Shown one piece after another: positions 1 to 7,740 of a DNA stretch of 64,000 nt. The stretch's first letter is position 1; every line of letters begins with the position of its first letter. A program made the translations under genes and the position numbers. The notes beneath the pieces are model-generated. The model had not been told where the DNA came from and made no database searches. It saw only the letters and a program-made list of their open reading frames with translations. Location: positions 52,856 through 116,855 of the forward strand of contig CALCHY010000339.1 in the NCBI GenBank assembly GCA_937907415.1, given 5' to 3'. The stretch is from an uncultured Trueperaceae bacterium (GTDB lineage Bacteria; Deinococcota; Deinococci; Deinococcales; Trueperaceae).

Positions 1-229
1 CCAAGGCGCCATACGTGAGTGGCTAGGCGCGGTTTCCGACGCCGTGGTTGCCGTCACGACCCCACACGCCGCCGAACTCAGGGTCACGCCAGCGCGCTTC
101 TCCCACATGTTCAGCACTTTGCTCTTCGCCAGCCGCATGCCTCACCTCGCGGCCGAGGACCGCGCATCGGCCGAAGATATCGTCAGGTTCTGCCTTTGGG
201 GCGCCCTCAAGTCCCCACAGGAAGGGTGA
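1..229 (+). CDS. C-terminal part of a probable TetR-family regulator
   Basis: The reading frame is open from the first bases of the window and stops at 227-229, so about 75 C-terminal residues are present and the start lies outside. The helical, Phe/Met-rich stretch followed by a segment ending in RFCLWGALKSP looks like the ligand-binding C-terminus of a TetR/AcrR regulator, but the DNA-binding domain cannot be seen. It ends 8 bases before a pair of ABC exporter genes, a common arrangement in which the regulator controls a drug exporter. The family call is an inference from the tail and its context. Confidence 0.5.
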   Translation, partial: QGAIREWLGAVSDAVVAVTTPHAAELRVTPARFSHMFSTLLFASRMPHLAAEDRASAEDIVRFCLWGALKSPQEG

Positions 230-237
230 TCTAGAAG

Positions 238-1968
238 ATGTTGTTGAGAATCATCATGCGGTACATGAAGCCGTACTACCGCCCCTTCTGGTTCATCGTC
301 GGCCTGCAGTTCGTGGCTACGATCGCGACCCTGCTGCTGCCGAGCATCAACGCCGCCATCATCGACAAGGGCATCGTGCTTGGCGACACGAACTACATCT
401 TGAAGCAAGGCGCGATCATGCTCGGCGTGTCCCTGTTGCAGGTGGCGGCCACCATCGTCGCCGTCTACCTCTCCGCTCGCACCTCGATGGGCTTCGGGCG
501 CGACCTCCGTTCAGGCGTCTTCAAGCACGTAGGCGAGTTCTCCGCTCGCGAACTGAGCCAGTTCGGTGCGCCGTCGCTCCTCACGCGTACGACTAACGAC
601 GTGCTGCAAGTGCAGACCCTGCTCTTCATGAGCTTCGCGATGCTCGTCACCGCCCCGATAATGATGGTCGGCGGCGTGATCATGGCCATGCGCCAGGACC
701 TTGGGCTCTCGTGGCTCGTAGCCGTCGCCGTGCCCGTGCTCGTCGCGGCCGTCGGGTTGGTGCTGCTGCGCATGGTGCCAGGCTTCCAGAAGATGCAGAA
801 GCGCATCGACAGGGTCAACCAGGTGCTGCGCGAGCAGATCGGCGGCATCCGGGTAGTGCGCGCGTTCGTTCGCGAACCTTTCGAGGAGCAGCGCTTCGAC
901 GCGGCCAACAAGGAGTTGACCGACGTAACGCTCTACGTTGGTCGCTGGATGGCCGTGCTGTTTCCCCTCGTCATGCTCGTTCTCAACGCCTCCACCGTCG
1001 CGGTGCTGTGGTTCGGTGGCATGCGCGTAGACGCCGGGCTGATGGAGATCGGGTCGATGACCGCCTACCTCAGCTACCTGCTCCAGATCCTCATGGCGCT
1101 GCTGATGTCGACCATGCTGCTGATGCTCCTGCCGCGTGCCTCGGTCTCGGCCGGGCGCATCGGCGAGGTGCTGGGCGCGACGCCGAGCGTGGCGGCGCCA
1201 CTCGGCGGAGGCTTAGTCCCTACCGGTCGCACGGGCACCGTCGAGTTCCGTGACGTTAGCTACAGCTATCCAGGCGCAACCCACCCGGTGCTGGCCAACG
1301 TCAGCTTCAGCGTGGCGCCGGGCGAGACGGTCGCCGTGATCGGTTCGACTGGGGCAGGCAAGACGACCCTGATCAGCCTCATCCCGCGCCTGTTCGACGT
1401 CACAAGTGGCGCCGTGCTCGTCGACGGCATCGACGTGCGCGAGTACGAGCCAGACGCGCTCTGGGAGCGCATCGGCCTCGTGCCCCAGAAGGCGTACTTG
1501 TTCACGGGCACGGTGGCGAGCAACCTGCGCTACGGCGACCCTGAGGCAACCGACGCGGACTTGTGGCACGCCCTCGATATCGCGCAGGCGACCGGTTTCG
1601 TCAGCGCCATGCCGGAGGGCCTCGAATCGCCCATCGCGCAGGGCGGCACCAACGTCTCAGGCGGGCAGCGCCAGCGCCTAGCGATCGCGCGGGCGCTAGT
1701 AAGGCGTCCCGTCGTCTACGTCTTCGACGACTCTTTCTCGGCGCTCGACGTGGCGACCGATATGCGCCTCAGGCGTGCCCTCGCCCCAGCAACGCGTGAC
1801 GCCGCCGTGCTCATCGTGGCGCAACGCGTGGCGACCATCCAGGAAGCCGACCGCATCGTCGTCCTCGACGACGGCAAGGTGGTCGGGATGGGTACCCACG
1901 ACGAGTTGTTGAGGAGCTCGCCGACTTATCAGGAGATCGTCGAATCCCAGGCGCAGGTGGCGGCATGA
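238..1968 (+). CDS. ABC exporter, subunit with degenerate ATP site
   Basis: A 576-residue half-transporter with an N-terminal six-helix membrane domain (about residues 1-310) and a C-terminal nucleotide-binding domain. Walker A is GSTGAGKTT with Lys375 and the signature is VSGGQRQ. The Walker B end reads VFDD, so Asp498 stands where the catalytic Glu normally is, and the H-loop His is replaced by Gln529 (VAQRVAT). These changes mark the degenerate half of a heterodimeric exporter of the TM287/288, BmrCD or TmrAB kind. The partner follows with a 4-base ATGA overlap. The likely role is efflux of lipids or drugs at the cytoplasmic membrane; the substrate cannot be told. Confidence 0.9.
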   Translation: MLLRIIMRYMKPYYRPFWFIVGLQFVATIATLLLPSINAAIIDKGIVLGDTNYILKQGAIMLGVSLLQVAATIVAVYLSARTSMGFGRDLRSGVFKHVGEFSARELSQFGAPSLLTRTTNDVLQVQTLLFMSFAMLVTAPIMMVGGVIMAMRQDLGLSWLVAVAVPVLVAAVGLVLLRMVPGFQKMQKRIDRVNQVLREQIGGIRVVRAFVREPFEEQRFDAANKELTDVTLYVGRWMAVLFPLVMLVLNASTVAVLWFGGMRVDAGLMEIGSMTAYLSYLLQILMALLMSTMLLMLLPRASVSAGRIGEVLGATPSVAAPLGGGLVPTGRTGTVEFRDVSYSYPGATHPVLANVSFSVAPGETVAVIGSTGAGKTTLISLIPRLFDVTSGAVLVDGIDVREYEPDALWERIGLVPQKAYLFTGTVASNLRYGDPEATDADLWHALDIAQATGFVSAMPEGLESPIAQGGTNVSGGQRQRLAIARALVRRPVVYVFDDSFSALDVATDMRLRRALAPATRDAAVLIVAQRVATIQEADRIVVLDDGKVVGMGTHDELLRSSPTYQEIVESQAQVAA

Positions 1969-3971
1969 GCCGGCGCACTGCGGCCGCGGCGTCAGCCGAA
2001 GCCGCGGCGACCACCCCGAAGTCCGGCCGCACCATGAAGTCAACCGAGCGCGTCACCGGCGGAGGCATGTTCGGGCGTAGCGGCGGAGTAGGGCAGAAGG
2101 CGAACAGCTTCGGCCCGTCGCTGCGGCGACTGCTCTCGCACCTGGCGCCCCACAGGCTGAAGGTCGGCCTGCTGGTCGCCGCCGCCGTCGTGTCGGTCGC
2201 TCTCGCCTCGCTCGGCCCCCGCATCCTCGGCCGCGCAACCGACCTCATCTTCGGCGGCGTGATCGGCAAGATGTTCCCGGCAGGCATGACCAAGGAGCAG
2301 GCCATCGCGGTCACGCGCGCCGCCGGGCAGAACAAGGTCGCCGAACTGTTGAGCGGCATCGACCTCGTGCCGGGGCATGGCGTCGACTTCACGGCGGTCG
2401 GTCAGGTCCTGCTCATCGTGATGGGCATCTACGTGCTCTCTTCGCTGCTGCAGTTCGTGCAGGGCTACTTGCTCAACGACGTCGTGAACGCCACCGTCTT
2501 CGGCTTCCGGCGCTCGATAGAGGAGAAGCTGAACCGCTTGCCGTTGCGCTACTTCGACGCCCAGCCCCGCGGCGAACTCCTCAGCCGCGTCACCAACGAC
2601 ATCGACAACGTCTCACAGAGCCTGCAACAGACGATGAGCCAGTTCCTCACCGCGACCTTGACGGTGGTGTTCATGCTCGTGATGATGCTGACCATCTCGC
2701 CAGTGCTCACGCTCGTGGCGCTGCTCAGCATCCCGCTCACCATGGTCGTCGCCATCCTCGTCATGAGCCGCAGCGGCAAGCAGTTCACGCAGCAGTGGCG
2801 GCGCACCGGCACCCTGAACTCCGCCATCGAGGAGGCGTACACGGGGCACGCGCTCGTCAAGGTGTTCGGGCGCCAGCAGGAAGTCCAGAAGGTCTTCGAG
2901 GTCGAGAACGACGCCGTCTACGACGCGAGCTTCAGGGCGCAGTTCCTCTCCGGCCTGATCATGCCCGCCGCTAGCTTCATCGGTAACCTCAACTACGCGG
3001 CCGTTGCCGTGATAGGCGGCCTGCGCGTCGCTAGCGGCATCCTTAGCCTCGGCGAGATCCAGGCGTTCATCCAGTACTCGCGGCAGTTCACGCAACCCGT
3101 CACGCAGATAGCATCGATGATCAACATGCTGCAGTCTGGCGTGGCTTCCGCCGAACGCGTCTTCGAGCTCCTCGACGCGGTGGAGGAGAGCCCAGAAGTC
3201 GTTGGCCAGCGCCTCACCGGCGAGGTCGCTGGGCGCGTGACGTTCGAGAACGTCTCCTTCCGCTACGAGGATGACCGCCCGCTCATCGAGGACCTCTCGC
3301 TCACGGCCGAGCCGGGGCGCACGGTCGCCATCGTCGGACCGACCGGGGCGGGGAAGACGACCCTCGTCAACCTCCTCATGCGCTTCTACGAGCTTGACGC
3401 CGGCAGGATCACGCTCGATGGCGTAGACATCGCGGCCATGAGCCGCGCCGAGCTGCGCACGAACATCGGCATGGTCCTGCAGGACACCTGGCTGTTCAAG
3501 GGCACCATCCGCGACAACATCGCGTACGGGCGCCCTGACGCCAGCGAGGAAGAGATCATGGGCGCCGCGCGCGCGGCCTTCGTCGACCGCTTCGTGCACA
3601 GTCTGCCGGACGGTTACGACACCGTGATCGACGACGAGGGCAGCAACGTTAGCGCTGGCGAGAAGCAACTCATCACCATCGCGCGCGCCTTCCTCGCCGA
3701 CCCGGCCCTGCTCATCCTCGACGAGGCCACTAGCTCCGTCGATACCCGCACGGAGTTGCTACTGCAGCAGGCCATGATCGCGCTGCGCGGTAACCGCACG
3801 TCGTTCGTGATCGCGCACCGCCTCTCGACCATCGTCGGGGCGGATACCATCCTCGTCATGGAGGAGGGGCGCATCGTCGAGCGCGGCTCGCACGAGGAAC
3901 TACTGCAACGCGGCGGTAGCTACGCCGACCTATACCGCTCGCAGTTCGAGGGGGCCGAGCAGGCCGCCTGA
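1965..3971 (+). CDS. ABC exporter, subunit with catalytic ATP site
   Basis: A 668-residue half-transporter with a roughly 45-residue Ala-rich N-terminal extension, a membrane domain and a nucleotide-binding domain. Walker A is GPTGAGKTT with Lys464, Walker B ends in ILDEATSS with catalytic Glu587, and the H-loop has His618. The signature is VSAGEKQ rather than LSGGQ. In a heterodimer this pairs the intact Walker A/B of this subunit with the good signature of the upstream subunit, giving one consensus and one degenerate ATP site. Its start overlaps the stop of the partner, which suggests translational coupling and 1:1 synthesis. Confidence 0.9.
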   Translation: MSRRTAAAASAEAAATTPKSGRTMKSTERVTGGGMFGRSGGVGQKANSFGPSLRRLLSHLAPHRLKVGLLVAAAVVSVALASLGPRILGRATDLIFGGVIGKMFPAGMTKEQAIAVTRAAGQNKVAELLSGIDLVPGHGVDFTAVGQVLLIVMGIYVLSSLLQFVQGYLLNDVVNATVFGFRRSIEEKLNRLPLRYFDAQPRGELLSRVTNDIDNVSQSLQQTMSQFLTATLTVVFMLVMMLTISPVLTLVALLSIPLTMVVAILVMSRSGKQFTQQWRRTGTLNSAIEEAYTGHALVKVFGRQQEVQKVFEVENDAVYDASFRAQFLSGLIMPAASFIGNLNYAAVAVIGGLRVASGILSLGEIQAFIQYSRQFTQPVTQIASMINMLQSGVASAERVFELLDAVEESPEVVGQRLTGEVAGRVTFENVSFRYEDDRPLIEDLSLTAEPGRTVAIVGPTGAGKTTLVNLLMRFYELDAGRITLDGVDIAAMSRAELRTNIGMVLQDTWLFKGTIRDNIAYGRPDASEEEIMGAARAAFVDRFVHSLPDGYDTVIDDEGSNVSAGEKQLITIARAFLADPALLILDEATSSVDTRTELLLQQAMIALRGNRTSFVIAHRLSTIVGADTILVMEEGRIVERGSHEELLQRGGSYADLYRSQFEGAEQAA

Positions 3972-4034
3972 GCGAGTCGAGGCGCTACCCATGGGTCGAC
4001 GTCGTGCCGTGCGGCCTGCTCGTCGTGGGCGCGC

Positions 4035-4259
4035 CTAGCGCCAGTAGTTGTTGGCCGCCGCCACCGTCTGGAAGTTGAGGGCGATGACCTGCGAAGCCAT
4101 CGTCAGGCTATCCGCGTCGTTCGCGTAGGCGGGGCGCAACCGGTCGCGCGCTTCGGCTGACGGTTGCGTGTACTTCACGCCCATGCGCGCCATCTTGATG
4201 GCCAGCTCGAAGCCGCTTTGCGCGTCCGGCGTCATGAGGGTCGTGAGCCAGGATTCCAT
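4035..4259 (-). CDS. Small hypothetical protein (74 aa)
   Basis: A 74-residue protein that I do not recognise. The start is well supported: AGGAGGT lies 6 bases before ATG. The sequence is soluble and mostly helical in character, with no signal peptide or membrane segment; it ends in NNYWR. It lies downstream of nagB on the same strand, separated by a 14-bp hairpin whose 3' arm abuts the ribosome binding site. Its function is unknown; the hairpin suggests that its expression may be separately controlled. Confidence 0.65.
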   Translation of the reverse strand: MESWLTTLMTPDAQSGFELAIKMARMGVKYTQPSAEARDRLRPAYANDADSLTMASQVIALNFQTVAAANNYWR

Positions 4260-4271
4260 GAGTCAACCTCC

Positions 4272-4305
4272 TGAGGCAAGAGCACACGAAATGTGCCTTG
4301 CCTCA
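4272..4305 (-). terminator. Stem-loop between nagB and the small gene
   Basis: TGAGGCAAG-A-GCACA pairs with TGTGC-CTTGCCTCA around a CGAAA loop, giving 14 base pairs with one bulged base. Read on the minus strand it follows the nagB stop and ends exactly where the AGGAGG of the next gene begins. There is no T-run, so it may be a processing or stabilising hairpin, or a control element of the downstream start, rather than a simple terminator. Confidence 0.5.
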
Positions 4306-4351
4306 CCGTACACCCGGTTGCGCCGTGCGCAACGGGCGAGTGTTACCTAGG

Positions 4352-5152
4352 TCAGCTCAACAGGTCGTGGTACGGCGCCCAGTCTGGCTCGTTATGGAAA
4401 GTCCACTGGTAGTAATCGCGCCCGACCAACTCGGTTGCCGCGGCCTCGTCGACCAGCACATGACAGTGAGGGTGGAGCTGCAAGGCCGTCGCGCTGACCA
4501 TGGACGTGATCGGTCCCTCGGTGGCCGTCGCGAGGATGTTGGCCTTGTGTGCGCCAGTAACGACCATGATCACCTCGCGGGCCTCGAGGATGGTCCCAAC
4601 GCCCATGGTGAGGGCGCGCGGCGGAACCTTCTCCGGGTCGCCTCCGAACATGCCGGCGTTCTGCTGCCGCGTTTGCGGGGCGAGCGCCTTCTCGCGCGTG
4701 CGTGACATGAGGGAGGAGAGCGGCTCGTTGAAGCCTATGTGCCCAGAGTTCCCGAGACCTAGCAGCTGCAGGTCGATGCCGCCGACGGCGCGGATGCGTT
4801 GCTCGTAACTAGCGGCCTCCGCGGCTAGGTCGGCGGCGACGCCGTTCGGGAGGTGCGTGTGCTCTTCGCGCAAGTTGACGCGAGAGAAGAGCTTCTCCTC
4901 CATGTAGTGGTGGTACGAGCGCTCGTCATCGGCGCCCAAACCGACGTACTCGTCAAGATTGAAGGTGTGAGCGCGAGAGAAGTCTAGCTGCTCTGCCCGA
5001 GCAAGCCCGACCAGGCTCTCATAGATGCCTTCCATGGTGCGACCGGTCGCGCAACCGAGGACGAGGTCAGGCTTGGCCTTCAACCGATCGGCGACGAGGC
5101 GTGCGGCCAGGCGCTCAGCGTGAGCGGCAGTAGGTAGGATCAGGATCTCCAT
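4352..5152 (-). CDS. nagB: Glucosamine-6-phosphate deaminase
   Basis: A 266-residue member of the NagB/RpiA fold, the usual length. It converts glucosamine 6-phosphate to fructose 6-phosphate and ammonia. The motifs NLDEYVGL (general-base Asp), GHIGFNEP (catalytic His and Glu) and SRTREK are present. The residue before GHIGF is Ser (GNSGH) where E. coli NagB has Asp141, a position that varies in the family. A TANNNT box (5159-5164) six bases before ATG suggests a leaderless transcript. A second, divergent NagB-like gene lies at 17607-18389. Confidence 0.9.
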   Translation of the reverse strand: MEILILPTAAHAERLAARLVADRLKAKPDLVLGCATGRTMEGIYESLVGLARAEQLDFSRAHTFNLDEYVGLGADDERSYHHYMEEKLFSRVNLREEHTHLPNGVAADLAAEAASYEQRIRAVGGIDLQLLGLGNSGHIGFNEPLSSLMSRTREKALAPQTRQQNAGMFGGDPEKVPPRALTMGVGTILEAREVIMVVTGAHKANILATATEGPITSMVSATALQLHPHCHVLVDEAAATELVGRDYYQWTFHNEPDWAPYHDLLS

Positions 5153-5158
5153 GCCACC

Positions 5159-5164
5159 AGCCTA
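5159..5164 (-). promoter_or_regulatory. -10 box of leaderless nagB transcript
   Basis: TAGGCT on the minus strand, followed by six bases and the ATG of nagB. No Shine-Dalgarno is visible. The same hexamer occurs before lepB and before the recombinase gene at 61223. Confidence 0.4.
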
Positions 5165-5230
5165 GCTAATCCGGACGGCATGTGGCCGCCCGCGCCAACT
5201 ACGCTCGCAGGCCGCGCACGCGGCTCGGCG

Positions 5231-5497
5231 TCAACGGATGAGCAACCCTCCCGACTTGTCAGGCGCGTCCTCGATCGTCTTGACGAGCTTGCGCCCCTGA
5301 GCCAAGGCGGCGCGGCAGTCGGCCTCGGAGCGCGAACTGAGCGCCTCGCGCACCGCCTGCTCCAAGCTGAACAGCTCGATCTCGAAGACATCGGCCAAGC
5401 GCTTCGTGTCGGCCAGGGAGCGCGCATCTTGGAGGAGGTTCTTGATCTGCGCCTCCAGGTAGAAAGGTGTATGCGCCATGTGAATAGTCTGCGACAC
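5231..5497 (-). CDS. Small hypothetical protein (88 aa)
   Basis: A predicted helical, soluble 88-residue protein with heptad-like Leu/Ala spacing (residues about 10-75), ending in KSGGLLIR. I do not recognise a family. The longest reading starts at GTG 5497; an ATG six codons in (5479) is an alternative and neither has a clear ribosome binding site. It follows the HD-domain gene on the same strand after 35 bases and may share its transcript. Confidence 0.5.
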   Translation of the reverse strand: MSQTIHMAHTPFYLEAQIKNLLQDARSLADTKRLADVFEIELFSLEQAVREALSSRSEADCRAALAQGRKLVKTIEDAPDKSGGLLIR

Positions 5498-5532
5498 CGA
5501 GCGTCTCGGGTTTCTTACACGCTCGTTCGCGG

Positions 5533-6144
5533 CTACGGCCGTGCGCGCTCGGCGTCGTAGTCCCTCTTGATGGCGGCGTAGAGCCGCTTGGCGATGTCGC
5601 TGTCGAGCCGCTGCTCTGCGCTGAGGAAGAACTCGTCGAGGTGCAGGTGGCCGCCGCTTGACGGCACGTACCGCTCAGGGTCGTAGCGTGCGCCGCGTTC
5701 ATAACGCAGCGCCTCGAGGCACATGTCGATCAGGTTCATGTCGCGCACGAAGCGGGCGGCTTCGTCTGACCTATCCTCGTACGCTTGCCACAGCTCGCGC
5801 AGCGCGCCTTGGCCCTCTGGGAGTAGTTCTTGAATCGCCTCACGCTCGAGCCTGGCCTTTTCTACTTCCGCCACGCGGCGGTCCGCCTCCGTGGCGCGCG
5901 CTATGAAGTCGCCCGTCTTGGCCTCCGCGACGTCGTGCACGACAGCGATGGCAACCGCGCGCGCCACGTCCACGGCGGCGTCTTGGCCGAACATCAAGCA
6001 CAGGTACGCCGTTCCCCACGAGTGCGCTGCCACGGTCTCTGGCCGGCTCACTCCGTGCATCACCCACCCGCCGCGTGGTTCGTCCTTCAGCTCGTAAGCG
6101 GCGTACGCGAGGGCGAGTCTGCTGGTTAGGTTGGAGCTCGGCAT
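5533..6144 (-). CDS. HD-domain phosphohydrolase, YfbR/HDDC2-like
   Basis: A 203-residue HD-superfamily protein. The motif order fits metal-dependent 5'-deoxynucleotidases: ETVAAHSW (first His), then VVHDVAEAKTGD (the HD pair), with a distal Asp in DMNLIDMCLEAL. Relatives such as E. coli YfbR remove phosphate from deoxynucleoside 5'-monophosphates, so a role in nucleotide pool balance is likely. It is probably cotranscribed with the small gene downstream. The substrate is inferred from the family. Confidence 0.75.
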   Translation of the reverse strand: MPSSNLTSRLALAYAAYELKDEPRGGWVMHGVSRPETVAAHSWGTAYLCLMFGQDAAVDVARAVAIAVVHDVAEAKTGDFIARATEADRRVAEVEKARLEREAIQELLPEGQGALRELWQAYEDRSDEAARFVRDMNLIDMCLEALRYERGARYDPERYVPSSGGHLHLDEFFLSAEQRLDSDIAKRLYAAIKRDYDAERARP

Positions 6145-6168
6145 CGGTGTCAGGCAGCCTACAGCAAG

Positions 6169-7554
6169 CTAGTGCCCGTCGTGGAACTGCTCATGGGCGC
6201 CTGCCTCGAACGCGCCCTCTGGGCCGCCGAGTGGCGCGGTGGCGGCCGCCACCATGGCGAGTTCGCCTTCACTGGCCTCCGTATGGTTGCTGGTGCCTGG
6301 CTCGCTTTGGAGGCGCGCGACCCGCACGTAGGCTAGGGCACTGGCGATGGTGAGGGCGGAAGCGATGGCGAGCGCCAGCTGAGGCCCAGCCTGAACGGCG
6401 AGCCAACCGAGCGGGCCAGATGCGATGGCGATGCCCCCGAAGAACACGAGCGAGTGAACGGACAGCAGCGACGAGCGCCTGGCCGACGGAATGGCGTCGT
6501 GAAGCAGCGCGTAATGGGGGACGTTGGTGGTCGCCAGTGCGAAATAGGTGAGCGACAACCCAACTCCGAGGCCCCAGCCCGACGCCATCGACGCGAAGAG
6601 AAACATGGCAAGGCCGCGGATGACGGTACTGGTGCCAGCCAGGGCGACGCTGCCTCCCGGGAAGCGCTTGCCCCAGCGCATGACGGCGATACTGCCAAGT
6701 AGCACCGCCACTCCAGAGGCCGTTCCCAGCACGGCGTACGGTACGGAGCGACTCGGGTCGTCACCGAAGGTGAACGCGGCGATCGGCTGCCAGAACGTTT
6801 CTATGCTCACCATGGCGAGGCCGCTGGCCCCAGCCGCGACGAGCAGCCAGCGAAGGCTGGGGATGTTGCGCGCCAGCCTGCCTGCGTCGAGCAGGATACC
6901 CGGCACCGCACGGACGCCGGTGACGGCGCCGCCTTGAGGTTTGACCGGCTCGCGCACGAGCGCGAGCGTGAGGACCCACGTGACGAGCCGCAGCACGATG
7001 CCCGCGAACAACGCCACCCCGAAGCCGGCAAGGGGCCACGGCAGGTCCAGTTGAGCAGTCAGCGTCGGCAAGGCGCCGCCCAGCGCAGTGCCGAGGAGCA
7101 TGCCGCTCGCCTGGAAGACGTTGACCGTGGCCAGGTGAGGTTCTAGCTCGACGGCGCTGTCGAGGCGCTTGATCTCGTCAACGTACCAGGCGTCTAGCGC
7201 GCCGGAGTGCAGCGCCGAACCGATGCCCTGAAGCAGCGCGTACAAGAGCGCAAGCGCTGGCCCTGACACGAACAGGAGCGCAACGAACGATGAGAGGGTG
7301 AAGAGCTGCGACGCCAACGCTATCGGCCGCCTGCCGATGGCGTCTGCCATGCCGCCAGTCGGTAGTTCCAACAGGACGACGAGGATGGCCCGCAGCATGA
7401 AGGCTAACCCGATGACCCCGAGGTCGAGGCCGCGGCCCGTCATGTGCAGCACGAGCACCGGCATCGGCACCGCGATGGCGAGCTCGAGCATGCCGACTAA
7501 GAAGGCGTAACGGTAGGTGAGCGCCCTCTTGGGGTCGTGTGCTATCGAAGGCAC
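6169..7554 (-). CDS. MFS transporter
   Basis: A 461-residue polytopic membrane protein with about twelve hydrophobic segments and the MFS loop 2-3 motif GGMADAIGRRP. The start is GTG 7554 with AAGAGGG eight bases upstream. The organisation resembles drug/H+ antiporters of the DHA1 kind. The C-terminal tail after about residue 415 is hydrophilic and contains a His-rich end. The substrate is unknown; the gene stands next to the HD phosphohydrolase with a 24-base gap. Confidence 0.8.
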   Translation of the reverse strand: MPSIAHDPKRALTYRYAFLVGMLELAIAVPMPVLVLHMTGRGLDLGVIGLAFMLRAILVVLLELPTGGMADAIGRRPIALASQLFTLSSFVALLFVSGPALALLYALLQGIGSALHSGALDAWYVDEIKRLDSAVELEPHLATVNVFQASGMLLGTALGGALPTLTAQLDLPWPLAGFGVALFAGIVLRLVTWVLTLALVREPVKPQGGAVTGVRAVPGILLDAGRLARNIPSLRWLLVAAGASGLAMVSIETFWQPIAAFTFGDDPSRSVPYAVLGTASGVAVLLGSIAVMRWGKRFPGGSVALAGTSTVIRGLAMFLFASMASGWGLGVGLSLTYFALATTNVPHYALLHDAIPSARRSSLLSVHSLVFFGGIAIASGPLGWLAVQAGPQLALAIASALTIASALAYVRVARLQSEPGTSNHTEASEGELAMVAAATAPLGGPEGAFEAGAHEQFHDGH

Positions 7555-7740
7555 CTGATCCCTCTTGGCCGCACGTTGCCGCCATGTAATTGCAGGCCCT
7601 CAGGGGGAGCGGCCGTACAGCGGGTAGCCCCCAACCCGAACGAGCGCTCCGTTCGCGCCATCTCGATCTCCTTGTCCTCGGCATCATAGCAACGGGCCAA
7701 GTAGCCAGTAAGGGGTGCTAGGCAAATGCCTAGACAATCG

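Noticed and set aside
2613..3668. Long minus-strand open frame (351 codons)
   Set aside because: Antisense to the ABC exporter subunit; composition is His/Asp/Arg-rich as expected for the opposite strand of GC-rich coding DNA.
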